From NCBI GenBank assembly GCA_051007175.1, contig JBPCSL010000030.1:1-10758 (forward strand): a stretch of DNA of 10,758 nucleotides, read 5' to 3'. Of this stretch, positions 1 to 8,751 are shown piece after piece (positions within the stretch are counted from its first letter, which is position 1; every line of letters begins with the position of its first letter). Source of the DNA: Mxb001 sp051007175. Lineage in GTDB: Bacteria; Actinomycetota; Actinomycetes; S36-B12. The notes under the pieces are model-generated. The model saw only the letters and a program-made list of their open reading frames with translations. It made no database searches and was not told the DNA's origin. The position numbers and the translations under genes were made by a program.

Positions 1-207
1 GAGGGCGAGTCGGAGAAGCGCACCTTCTTCGAGATCGAGGCCACGACCGTCGGACCCGACCTCATGCGCGGTGCCACTCGGGCCATGGACCTCAAGCGCG
101 AGGGCGTGCAACGCCAGGAGGACCGGGCGGTCGAGGAGGCCCTGGGCGACCGCTCCGATGAGGGCGAGGACGATCCGTGGTCGCGTCGGGAGACGGCCGC
201 GGCGTGA
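1..207 (+). CDS. Single-stranded DNA-binding protein (SSB-like paralogue), 3' end only
   Basis: The window opens inside a frame-1 coding region of which 68 residues are visible, ending at TGA 205-207. The first part, EGESEKRTFFEIEATTVGPD, followed by LMRGAT, matches the last two beta strands of the SSB OB fold (the 'GEKRT..E(V)EA..VGP.L..AT' stretch of actinobacterial SSBs). SSB binds single-stranded DNA in replication, repair or recombination. The tail after the OB fold is short, charged and acidic (RSDEGEDDPW, then nine more residues). The DDPW resembles the acidic SSB tip that recruits partner proteins but is not at the very C-terminus, so partner binding is uncertain. Actinobacteria commonly keep a second SSB-like gene next to ettA, which fits the neighbour here. 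The N-terminal part lies outside the window, so start and full length are unknown. Family assignment is by recognition of this short segment. Confidence 0.72.
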   Translation, partial: EGESEKRTFFEIEATTVGPDLMRGATRAMDLKREGVQRQEDRAVEEALGDRSDEGEDDPWSRRETAAA

Positions 208-221
208 CGGGAGTCCGCGCA

Positions 222-255
222 TGGCTGGATGCCGGGGCTTCTCGGCATCCAGCCA
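222..255 (+). terminator. Perfect 13-bp hairpin after the SSB-like gene, probable terminator
   Basis: The arms at 222-234 (TGGCTGGATGCCG) and 243-255 (CGGCATCCAGCCA) are perfectly complementary around an 8-nt loop (235-242). It begins 14 bp after the SSB stop and ends about 57 bp before ettA. No T-run follows, as is usual for hairpin terminators in high-GC actinobacteria, so an attenuator or mRNA-stabilising role is possible. The stem itself is seen directly; its function is inferred. Confidence 0.6.
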
Positions 256-261
256 GCGCCT

Positions 262-279
262 GACTGAGACGGGTCAGTC
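262..279. promoter_or_regulatory. 6-bp inverted repeat upstream of the ettA -10 hexamer
   Basis: GACTGA (262-267) and TCAGTC (274-279) are inverted copies separated by 6 bp. The dyad lies 20 bp upstream of a candidate -10 hexamer at 299-304, where a -35 element or an operator would be expected. No good TTGACA-like -35 is visible. It could be a binding site for a regulator of ettA or simply chance; short dyads like this are common. Confidence 0.25.
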
Positions 280-298
280 GCCATCTGAGCGTCCCCAC

Positions 299-311
299 TA
301 CCCTTGCCCCC
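299..311 (+). promoter_or_regulatory. Candidate -10 hexamer and leaderless start of ettA
   Basis: TACCCT at 299-304 fits the actinobacterial TANNNT -10 consensus. It is followed by 7 nt, all pyrimidine except one G, and then the ATG at 312. No purine-rich Shine-Dalgarno sequence precedes the start. A -10 at this distance would place the transcription start on or next to the A of ATG, giving a leaderless mRNA. This is inferred from spacing only. Confidence 0.4.
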
Positions 312-2009
<1,698 letters not shown>

Positions 2010-2010
2010 G

Positions 2011-2418
2011 ATGGGCCGGATCCGCTTCACCGTGGAGCAGAGGTACGCCGATCTCGACACCATGGGACACGTCAACAACGTCGCCTACCTCACCTACCTC
2101 CAAGAGGTGCGGCTCAAGTTGCTGGTCCGGCTCCTGGGCGACAGGCTATTCCGCATGAACCACGTGGTCGTGCGCAACGAGATCGACTACCTGAGCTCGC
2201 TGGGACTGTCCCCGGAGGGCGTGGTCATCGACGCGTGGGTCGAGCGCATCGGCTCGTCGTCCTACACCGTCGCGTACGACGTCCACGCCCCGTCGGGCGA
2301 GGTGGCCGCGCGCGCCAAGACGGTGCTGGTGCACCTCGACGAGAGCGGTGCGGCGTCCCCCCTCCCGCAGGAGCAGCGTGACATGCTCGCGGTCGCCCTG
2401 GAGGGGTCCTCGTCGTGA
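2011..2418 (+). CDS. Acyl-CoA thioesterase, 4HBT/hotdog family
   Basis: A 135-residue single hotdog-fold domain, typical for the 4-hydroxybenzoyl-CoA thioesterase/FadM-YbgC group. The N-terminal motif RYADLDTMGHVNN (11-23), followed by a Tyr- and Glu-rich helix (YLTYLQEVR), is diagnostic; D16 is the expected catalytic acid and GHVNN forms the active-site turn. The enzyme should hydrolyse an acyl-CoA thioester in the cytoplasm; the natural acyl group cannot be told from sequence. The ATG lies 1 bp after the ettA stop with no separate promoter, so translation is probably coupled to ettA. Its own stop overlaps the next gene. A thioesterase next to ettA is a recurrent actinobacterial arrangement, but I know of no mechanistic link between the two. 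Confidence 0.88.
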   Translation: MGRIRFTVEQRYADLDTMGHVNNVAYLTYLQEVRLKLLVRLLGDRLFRMNHVVVRNEIDYLSSLGLSPEGVVIDAWVERIGSSSYTVAYDVHAPSGEVAARAKTVLVHLDESGAASPLPQEQRDMLAVALEGSSS

Positions 2419-3065
2419 CCCCGGCGCCTGCCGCGTTGCGGCTGCCCTCGCACGAGGGCCGACTGCTCATCGCGCACCTCGAGCGACTGTGCAGCTGGGA
2501 TCCGCAGGCTCTCGTGCGCGTCGTGGCGCGTGCCCGAGCGCTCGGCGTCTACGGCACGCCGCCCATGGAGGTCATGAGCTTCGTGGCCCTGCCCCTGGTG
2601 GACCCGGTGGCCGAGGAGATCGATGTCACGGCGTACGCGCGGGATGTGCGCGCCGGCATCGAGGAGTCCGCGAGCGCCGTCGCCCTGACACTGCCGGAGC
2701 CCATTGTCGGCGACTCCGCTCTCGCCGTGCTCCCGCCGTCCGACGGATGGCAGTTGCCGATCGCCGGAGTGTCGGGAGACCTCATCCCCCTGGTCGACGA
2801 GTCCGTCGCGGAGTTCCGTCGCCGCTCGGCCGAGGGCGCGGATGCCCAGATCATCGCCCAGGAGATCTGGGACCGCCCTGGCTTCGGCGGCCTCCCCATG
2901 CGCGTGCTGCACGCCGCCCGTCGCCTCGGCTTCCTCTCCGACGATGCCTCGCGGGTGTCGGCCGTCACGTGCACGGGCTGGAAGCGGCTCACCACCGTGC
3001 GGGGTCAGGTCTTCCTCCGGACGACGCCCCCCGTGTCGAGGGCGTCGCTCAGCGTCGTGAAGTGA
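2415..3065 (+). CDS. Conserved-looking actinobacterial protein of unknown function
   Basis: A 216-residue protein that I do not recognise as a named family. GTG 2415 overlaps the thioesterase stop in a GTGA tetranucleotide, so it is probably translated by termination-reinitiation and shares the ettA operon. There is no signal peptide or membrane helix. The N-terminal part is helical (HEGRLLIAHLERLCSWDPQA, then a Val/Ala/Arg helix and GVYGTPPMEVMSFVALPL). The middle is loop-rich with LPPSDGWQLPIAGVSGDLIP, and the C-terminal part (about 150-216) contains QEIWDRPGFGGLPMRVLHAA and ends in a short beta-like stretch. The Trp/Gly/Pro-rich blocks look like conserved motifs rather than random sequence, and codon use is like that of its neighbours. 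The coupling suggests work in the same process as the thioesterase, but no function can be assigned. Confidence 0.8.
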   Translation: MTPAPAALRLPSHEGRLLIAHLERLCSWDPQALVRVVARARALGVYGTPPMEVMSFVALPLVDPVAEEIDVTAYARDVRAGIEESASAVALTLPEPIVGDSALAVLPPSDGWQLPIAGVSGDLIPLVDESVAEFRRRSAEGADAQIIAQEIWDRPGFGGLPMRVLHAARRLGFLSDDASRVSAVTCTGWKRLTTVRGQVFLRTTPPVSRASLSVVK

Positions 3066-3068
3066 GGG

Positions 3069-6000
3069 CTAGCGCACCTTCTTCGTCGTGTAGACGTAGG
3101 TGATGTCCATCTTCGAGTAGCCCGTGACAGCGGGGGCCGTGATGCGGACCTTCACCTGCAGCGCGCTGGTGCCGGGCACAAAGATCCAGATTGACCCGTC
3201 GGAGCGCTTCGTCACCGTGCAGTAGGTGAAGTCGCCACGTGGCTGGGTCAGCAGCGGCTGGCAGCTGACCTGCACCTTGGCGGTCTGTCCCGCGTTGGTC
3301 GGCGGCTTCTCGTCGTAGATCTCCGTCGTGCCGCTGTCCTTGATCGTGTCCGGTGGATCGATGAGCGGCTGCTGCGGCTGCTCCGGGGGCGCGGGAGGAG
3401 TGACCGTGATCGTGGTGCGATCGCGGTTGTTGGAGGGGTCGGGGTCGGGCTGGGATGACGAGGCGACCACCGCGTTGGTGATGGACCCTCGCGCGTCGGT
3501 GGCCACGGCGGCCACGATGCGGAACGTCGTCGACTCCCCGGCCTTCAGGGTCTCGCCGGCGCTGCAGGTCACGGGTCCCGTCTCGTTGGCGCAGCGCGGA
3601 TCCGACGATCCCCGCAGCCAGGTCAGCCCTGCGGGCAGGACGTCGACCGCCTGGGCATCGGCCGTGGCGCCGGGTCCCTTGTTGGTGACCGTCACCTCGA
3701 AGGTCACCCTGCCGCCGGCCTCGACGGTGTCGGTGGTGGCCCGCTTGCGCACGGCGATGTCGGCCGGGCGCTCGAGCACGGCCGAGGTCGCCGAGCGGTT
3801 ATTGGTGCGGTCTGAGTCCTCGCGCTTGCCGGAGACGGTGGCGACCGAGGTCACCTGGGTCCCGGACGGCGATGTCGCGCTCGTGATCCTGATGGGCGGG
3901 AGGCTGGCCCCCATCGCCAGGGGACCGTCGATGACGCAGGTGATGCGCTGGCCCTTCACCGTGCAGTCCCAGCCCTCGCCCCGGGCGGTTTTCGGCGTCG
4001 CCGACGTCTGGTCGATGACGACGCGGATCGGCCCGGGCTCCGTCGCGGGCCCGTTGTTGCGCACGCCGACGGTGGTCTGCCACGTCTCGCCGGCCTGCAG
4101 CACGGTGGGCCCGTAGTGGGCGATGTCGAGGTCGACGATGTCACCGACGTTCATCGTGATGGTGTCGCGATCGCCCTTGCCGGGGGACTCGGGCTCGACG
4201 GTCGCGCCGTTGACGATGGCGCCCCGCGCATCGGGGTCGATGAGTCCGGAGATGAGGATCGGGGGGATCGATCCGCCGACCGGGAGCACGTCGGGCGTCG
4301 TGCACGACACTTGCTGGCCGGTGATCGTGCAGGCCCAGCCATTGCCGACGGCGACGGAGGGGGTGATGCCGGTGGGCATGACGTCCGTGACGGTCGCGCC
4401 CTGGGCATCGGCCGGACCGGCATTGCCGACCTGCATCACGTAGGTGACGGCTGCTCCTGGATCGAGGCGCCCGCCTGCGGCCTTGCCCTGCACGGTCTTG
4501 CTCAGGGTGAGCGTCGAGACCTGATTGGTCGTGATGGTCGCCGAGCCAGGCGGGCGATCACCGCCGGGCGTGGATGAGGTCGCTCTCACGACGTTGGTGA
4601 TGGCGCGGCCCGTGCCGAACCACGCCGGGTCGGTGCGAGCCACCACGCGCGCCGTCGCCGTGCTGCCGAGGCCGAGCATGGGCATGAAGCAGCTGACGAC
4701 CGTTTCGGTGGACGCCGAGCAGTCGAGTCCGTCCGTCTCTGCCGTGACCGACTCGATGACAAGTCCGAGGGCACCGAGGTCATCGGTCATGGAGACATCG
4801 CGCGCCACCGACGGTCCGCCGTGGGGAGCGCCATTGCTGACGGTCAGCGTGTAGGTGACGGTGTCGCCTGCGGTCACGGTCGCGGGCGAGGCCGTCTTCG
4901 CGGTCCAGATGTCGGCGTACGTCGTCACCGTGATGGGTGCGGTGGCCGAGTCATTGGCGGGATCCGCGTCCGGCTGCGGGGAGCTCACGATGCCCGTGAG
5001 GTCGAATGCCGAGTCGAGCATCTCCGGATCCGGGGCGCTCACCTCGAGGGCGAGAGGCGGGGCCTGCTGTCCCGCCTCCAGGGTCACGCCGGTGAGGACG
5101 CACAGGAGGCGACCGTCGGCCTCGGTGCAGACCCAGGGGCTCCCGGGGGCCGCGGCCAGCCGTAGCCCGTGCAGGCGGCTGAATCGCACGGTGATCGGCC
5201 CCGGATCGGTCGCCGGCCCGTTGTTGGTCACCGTGAAGATCAGTGGCTTCGCGGGTCCGCCCGCGAGGAGTGCGGCCGAGCTCGTCGTGGCGAGCGCGAG
5301 GTCGGCCGAGGTCTCCAGCGTGATGATGTCGGTGGCGCGATTGTTCTCCGTGTCGATCTCGCGGACGTTCGAGGTCGTGCTGAGGACGGCCTCCACCAGC
5401 TTGTCCTGCGTCTCGCCGGCAGCGACGGCGACCTGGAGCACCAGCGGGGTGAGCGAGGAGTCAGCAGCCCAGTCCGAGGCCAGCGGCAGGTGGCAGGTCA
5501 CCGTGAGCGGCGAGGCTGTCGCGGCACCGGTGGCCGGCGTACACGTCCAGCCTGCGCCGGAGTAGCTCGCGAGTGACGTGCCTCTCGGCAGCGTGATGGT
5601 GTGCACCGCATCCGCGCCAGCCGGGACGGAGCCGGGACCGGCGTTGTAGGCACGGACGGTCACCGGGATCGCCGGCCCTCCCGCCACGGCCTTGCCGGGA
5701 TGCGACACGCTCTCGATCCCGTCGAAGATTCGCTCGGTTTCAGCACCGTCGGTGGAGGAGTTGTTGCCGGGAGTGGGATCGGGCTCGGCACCCGTGACAG
5801 TCGCCGTATTGGAGATCGACGTACCCGCCGACGGCAGGACATCGGCGACCACGCTGATCGACGGAGCCGACTCCCCGGGCTCGAGGGGCGCGGTGCGCGC
5901 GCAGGTGACCGTCGATGTGCCGGTGCACGACCAGCCCTCGCCGGTCGCGGAGACCAGAGCCAGCCCGGTCGGCAGCGGATCCGAGACCGTGATTCCGGTG

Positions 6001-8051
6001 GCCTGAGACGGGCCCTCATTGCGCACCGCGAGGGTGTAGGTAATGCGGTCACCGGGGATCGCGGTGCCCTCGTGCCACTTGTGGATAGCGAGATCGGCGC
6101 TGCGATCGCTCGGCGTCGTGGTCGTCGAGCTGTTGTTGCCCGGATCGGGATCCGGAGTCTCGCTCGTCACGGTCGCGGTGTTGACGATGCTGCCCGAGTC
6201 CGAGGAGTTCTCGGGCACCGCGACGGTGAGGGTGATGGGCGGCGCGCTGGCCCCGGCGGGCAGCGAGGGGCGGTCGCACGTGAGGGTGCCGGAGTCGTCG
6301 ACGCAGGACCAGCCCGTGCCGGTGGCGCTGACGAATTCCAGTCCCGCGGGGATCGCGTCCTTGACTACGACGGACTCGGCGCTGCCGGGGCCGGCGTTCG
6401 ACACCGCGAGGGAGTAGCGGGCGGTCTGGCCTGCCACCAGTGCCGTGGCGGCGGTCTTGACGATGGAGAGGTCGGCGCCGTTCGCGACGACGGTGACCTT
6501 GGCCTCGTTGGAGATGCCCGTGACGGCGAAGCCGGAGGTGGCCGCGGTGCCGGCGACGCGGAAGTCATTGGCGAGGACGGTGTTGCCGGGGGTGTCGGCA
6601 CCGACCTGCATGCGGTAGGTGATGACGGTGCTGGCCCCGATGGCGAGGCGCCCGCCGCCCGTCGCCGTCGCCCCCGTGCCGACGCGCACGGTGAGCACGC
6701 CGCCGGAGACGGTGGCCACGGACCCGGAGTCGGGCACCTTGGCGCCATCGACGACAAGGCTGCCCGGCACGTACGTCGCCCCGGCCGGCAGCGTGTCGGT
6801 GATGACCGTGCCACTGGAGGCATCACCGTTGAGCGCGGTGACGTCGTTCTTCAGCGACATCGTGTACTCGAGGATGTCCCCGGGGCGCACGGCGTCACCA
6901 TCAAGGTCGACGACCGACTTCACCGCGTCGTACCTCGGTGAGAAGAGCTCCGTCGAGAAGGTGAGTGCCGCGGGGTAGTACTGGTCGCCGGTCGACGAGG
7001 CGCGGAATGTCGCCTTGGTCGCATTATTGGCAATGCGGCCGGTGGCGTCGATGAGACCGGTGTCGAAGCCGAGCTGGTTGCGGTAGTTCGGGGACTTCGC
7101 CTCGAAGAGCGCCGTTTTGGTCGTGACGGTCGAATTGAAGAAGTTGTCCGCGGGGCGGACCGAGTTGCTCAGGGCCTTGCCGTCGAGCTCGAACTGGTCG
7201 CCGGTGATGCCGAGGTCGCCTTCATAGGCCACCACGCCCAGGGCGGTGCGCACCGGTCCGGTTGGAGGGGTCTTGAAGCCCGATACGTCGATGGTCGCGG
7301 GGGAGCCGGAGCTCACGCTCACCATGCCGTCGAAGACGCTCATCGCCCGCACCGGCTCGGTCGGATCGCCGTACACGACGATGAGCGACCACCCGACGAA
7401 ATGGTTGACCCCGAGGTCGCCCTTGACATCGGCGACGGTGTAGGTGCCGCGGCCCGACTGGGCGACGAGCGACGTGACGTCGGCGACAGCGGCGTAGGTC
7501 TTGTTCTTCCCGCTCGTGGAGATGGTCGAGACCTTGGCGGCGGTGAGCGACGTGTACGACGTACTGCCCGGTGTCTTGAACTTGACCGAGCCGGCGTTGG
7601 CCGGAGCCTGGCCCTTGGCCTCGTCGCCGGACGCTCCCGCGCCCCAGTAGAGGCCGGCGAAGAGGATCGGCGCGCGCGTCGGGATGAGCAGATCGGCGCT
7701 GGAGGAGTTGATGGTGGTGGGGTCGGCATCGATGTCGACCATCACCATGGAGTAGCTGTTGTTGTTGAAGCGGGCGCTGGTGCCGCCGCCCTGCCGGGCC
7801 TCCGCGCAGGTGCTCACGCTGTCGGGGCAGGTCATGAGGGTGTTGCCGGTGATGGCCAGGTCCCCGGCGGCATTGACGCTGAAGCGCTCGGGGAAGGTGT
7901 TGGCGCGCGGGGTGGGAGCGACTGCTGGCTCGGCGGCCGTGCTGGCAGTGGCCGTGCTGGCGCTGGCGGTGTTGACCGGGAGGGTCAGGCCGGCGGCGAG
8001 GACGGCCAGGGCGGCAAGGGCGGACAGGGACTTCCACGGGCGCATGGTCAC
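3069..8051 (-). CDS. Giant secreted DUF11-repeat surface protein (1660 aa)
   Basis: A secreted modular protein. Residues 1-31 are a Sec signal peptide: R4/K7, hydrophobic 9-26, probable cut after ASA-31, then a Ser/Thr/Ala-rich stretch. Residues 52-370 are a beta-rich module opening with AAGDLAITGNTLMTC, of the kind that starts many actinobacterial DUF11 proteins. Nine DUF11 Ig-like repeats follow at about 374-524, 526-647, 653-767, 775-911, 916-1040, 1046-1174, 1179-1302, 1306-1424 and 1430-1550. Each has an 'N.GP' strand, most have 'GW.C...C', and several end in PDPDPGNN. A Pro/Gln linker (1552-1566) leads to a C-terminal domain with C1597 and C1611. There is no LPXTG, membrane helix or enzymatic motif, so a structural or adhesive role is likely. 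GTG 8051 is preferred because a -10-like hexamer lies 6 nt upstream; ATG 8045, two codons in, is equally possible. The gene converges on the ettA operon. Confidence 0.93.
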   Translation of the reverse strand: MTMRPWKSLSALAALAVLAAGLTLPVNTASASTATASTAAEPAVAPTPRANTFPERFSVNAAGDLAITGNTLMTCPDSVSTCAEARQGGGTSARFNNNSYSMVMVDIDADPTTINSSSADLLIPTRAPILFAGLYWGAGASGDEAKGQAPANAGSVKFKTPGSTSYTSLTAAKVSTISTSGKNKTYAAVADVTSLVAQSGRGTYTVADVKGDLGVNHFVGWSLIVVYGDPTEPVRAMSVFDGMVSVSSGSPATIDVSGFKTPPTGPVRTALGVVAYEGDLGITGDQFELDGKALSNSVRPADNFFNSTVTTKTALFEAKSPNYRNQLGFDTGLIDATGRIANNATKATFRASSTGDQYYPAALTFSTELFSPRYDAVKSVVDLDGDAVRPGDILEYTMSLKNDVTALNGDASSGTVITDTLPAGATYVPGSLVVDGAKVPDSGSVATVSGGVLTVRVGTGATATGGGRLAIGASTVITYRMQVGADTPGNTVLANDFRVAGTAATSGFAVTGISNEAKVTVVANGADLSIVKTAATALVAGQTARYSLAVSNAGPGSAESVVVKDAIPAGLEFVSATGTGWSCVDDSGTLTCDRPSLPAGASAPPITLTVAVPENSSDSGSIVNTATVTSETPDPDPGNNSSTTTTPSDRSADLAIHKWHEGTAIPGDRITYTLAVRNEGPSQATGITVSDPLPTGLALVSATGEGWSCTGTSTVTCARTAPLEPGESAPSISVVADVLPSAGTSISNTATVTGAEPDPTPGNNSSTDGAETERIFDGIESVSHPGKAVAGGPAIPVTVRAYNAGPGSVPAGADAVHTITLPRGTSLASYSGAGWTCTPATGAATASPLTVTCHLPLASDWAADSSLTPLVLQVAVAAGETQDKLVEAVLSTTSNVREIDTENNRATDIITLETSADLALATTSSAALLAGGPAKPLIFTVTNNGPATDPGPITVRFSRLHGLRLAAAPGSPWVCTEADGRLLCVLTGVTLEAGQQAPPLALEVSAPDPEMLDSAFDLTGIVSSPQPDADPANDSATAPITVTTYADIWTAKTASPATVTAGDTVTYTLTVSNGAPHGGPSVARDVSMTDDLGALGLVIESVTAETDGLDCSASTETVVSCFMPMLGLGSTATARVVARTDPAWFGTGRAITNVVRATSSTPGGDRPPGSATITTNQVSTLTLSKTVQGKAAGGRLDPGAAVTYVMQVGNAGPADAQGATVTDVMPTGITPSVAVGNGWACTITGQQVSCTTPDVLPVGGSIPPILISGLIDPDARGAIVNGATVEPESPGKGDRDTITMNVGDIVDLDIAHYGPTVLQAGETWQTTVGVRNNGPATEPGPIRVVIDQTSATPKTARGEGWDCTVKGQRITCVIDGPLAMGASLPPIRITSATSPSGTQVTSVATVSGKREDSDRTNNRSATSAVLERPADIAVRKRATTDTVEAGGRVTFEVTVTNKGPGATADAQAVDVLPAGLTWLRGSSDPRCANETGPVTCSAGETLKAGESTTFRIVAAVATDARGSITNAVVASSSQPDPDPSNNRDRTTITVTPPAPPEQPQQPLIDPPDTIKDSGTTEIYDEKPPTNAGQTAKVQVSCQPLLTQPRGDFTYCTVTKRSDGSIWIFVPGTSALQVKVRITAPAVTGYSKMDITYVYTTKKVR
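3072..3299 (-). other. C-terminal two-cysteine domain of the DUF11 protein (residues 1585-1660)
   Basis: About 75 residues follow the Pro/Gln-rich linker and end the protein at YVYTTKKVR. They have beta-strand character, one cysteine pair (C1597, C1611), an aromatic strand SIWIFVPG (1620-1627) and a basic end. They stand where a sorting signal would be expected, but there is no LPXTG and no hydrophobic helix. A non-covalent cell-wall or polymer-binding role is possible; I do not recognise the fold. Confidence 0.55.
3402..6932 (-). repeat. Nine-unit DUF11 Ig-like repeat array (protein level)
   Basis: Nine consecutive units of about 115-150 residues cover residues 374-1550. The copies are clearly related in protein sequence (shared 'N.GP', 'GW.C...C', 'NTATV' and 'PDPDPGNN' blocks) but too diverged to be obvious DNA repeats, so this is an old duplication under selection. 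Units 5 and 8 (916-1040 and 1306-1424) form a subgroup sharing 'NNGPAT(D/E)PGPI'. The array probably forms a stiff stalk. Confidence 0.88.
6942..7898 (-). other. N-terminal non-repeat module of the DUF11 protein (residues 52-370)
   Basis: About 320 residues between the signal peptide and the first repeat. They contain a closely spaced cysteine pair (C75, C82), an Asn-rich strand (RFNNNSYSMVMVDIDADPTT), an aromatic strand LFAGLYWGAG (130-139) and VVAYEGDLGITGDQFELDG (273-291). The pattern is of beta strands with Gly/Asn turns, as in lectin-like or adhesin head domains. The combination is familiar from DUF11 surface proteins, but I know of no established ligand. A head-domain role is inferred from its position at the distal end of a repeat stalk. 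Confidence 0.6.
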
Positions 8052-8057
8052 TGGGTG

Positions 8058-8063
8058 AGGCTA
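8058..8063 (-). promoter_or_regulatory. Candidate -10 hexamer for a leaderless DUF11 gene transcript
   Basis: On the minus strand TAGCCT (TANNNT type) is followed by CACCCA and then the GTG start at 8051, so the hexamer occupies -12 to -7 relative to the start codon. No Shine-Dalgarno sequence lies between. This is the main reason for choosing GTG 8051 over ATG 8045. No convincing -35 is visible. Confidence 0.4.
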
Positions 8064-8143
8064 CCCGCCCCCTGTCGCGGGGAGGAGTGAGTTGCGGCCT
8101 CTCGGTGCGGGGGAGGGGGTCGGCCGTGGCTGGATCCCGACCC

Positions 8144-8689
8144 TCAATCGCGGGCGGCGGCGAGTTCGAGAGTGTCTCGGATGAAGCCGGCCTTCCCCTC
8201 GGTGTAGGCCTCGCGGTCATGGCTGGATCGCTCGGACAGCGTGATCTTCAGTTGCTCATATGCCCGAGCACGGTCGGCATGTCCGCGCAGGTAGTCCCTG
8301 AAGGTGAGCTCGTCCGCAAATCTCTGCGACGCTGTCGGTACAAGGTGCAGGTGATGCGTGCGTTGCGAAGGCCGGGGCTTGCAGAACCAGTGCATTTCGT
8401 CCGTGCGGTAGGGCGCATAGCAATAGTCCAGTTGCGCCACGAGAGCGACGCAGGTCTGGGAAGCCGTCAGGCTCTCCACCCCCACGAGGATGTCGATGAC
8501 CGGCTTGGCCATCAATCCAGGTACCGCCGTGCTTCCGACGTGGTGGATTCCCCCGGTCGCGTACTCGTGGAGCACCGCCATGAGTCGACCCGCTTCGTCG
8601 GCGTATCGGACTGGCCATGATGAGTCGTACGGAACGAGGCGAATCTCCTCGTCGGGCGAGGAAGGCATAGTGTCCGGAATCCCCGTCAT
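8144..8689 (-). CDS. GrpB family protein (nucleotidyltransferase-fold)
   Basis: A 181-residue protein of the GrpB/UPF0157 family, close to the usual 170-180. The hallmark block is present in order: VPYDSSWPVRYADEA (19-33), HHVGSTAVPGLMAKPVIDIL (49-68) with the GST turn at 52-54 and D66, and the downstream Tyr/Phe-rich strand (YRTDEMHWFCKP). The family has the nucleotidyltransferase fold with GS...D-type residues, and some homologues are fused to CoA-biosynthesis enzymes, but its substrate is not established. ATG 8689 has no clear ribosome binding site; ATG 8668 (MPSSPDEEIRL) is an alternative that keeps the whole domain. It lies 62 bp downstream of the globin gene on the same strand and 92 bp upstream of the DUF11 gene. 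Its third-position GC looks lower than that of neighbouring genes, which may hint at a separate origin. Confidence 0.87.
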   Translation of the reverse strand: MTGIPDTMPSSPDEEIRLVPYDSSWPVRYADEAGRLMAVLHEYATGGIHHVGSTAVPGLMAKPVIDILVGVESLTASQTCVALVAQLDYCYAPYRTDEMHWFCKPRPSQRTHHLHLVPTASQRFADELTFRDYLRGHADRARAYEQLKITLSERSSHDREAYTEGKAGFIRDTLELAAARD

Positions 8690-8751
8690 CAGGTGACGCG
8701 TCGGCTCGAGAGTGCGGTCATGGCGCTATAGGCATTGGACACTGCCGTCCT

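Noticed and set aside
3328..4116. Plus-strand open frame of 262 codons opposite the 3' part of the DUF11 gene
   Set aside because: Antisense shadow; no ribosome binding site or domain, and the opposite strand encodes clear DUF11 repeats.
5601..6941. Plus-strand open frame of 446 codons opposite the DUF11 repeats
   Set aside because: It is antisense to the repeat array, rich in Arg, Gly, Asp and His with no motif, and is explained by codon bias of the DUF11 gene.
8095..8126. CGGCC...GGCCG inverted repeat between the GrpB and DUF11 genes as a terminator
   Set aside because: The stem is only 5 bp with a loop over 20 nt and no T-run, which is likely by chance in such GC-rich DNA.
8087..8620. 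Plus-strand open frame opposite the GrpB gene
   Set aside because: It is antisense to a protein with the full GrpB signature and has no recognisable domain of its own.
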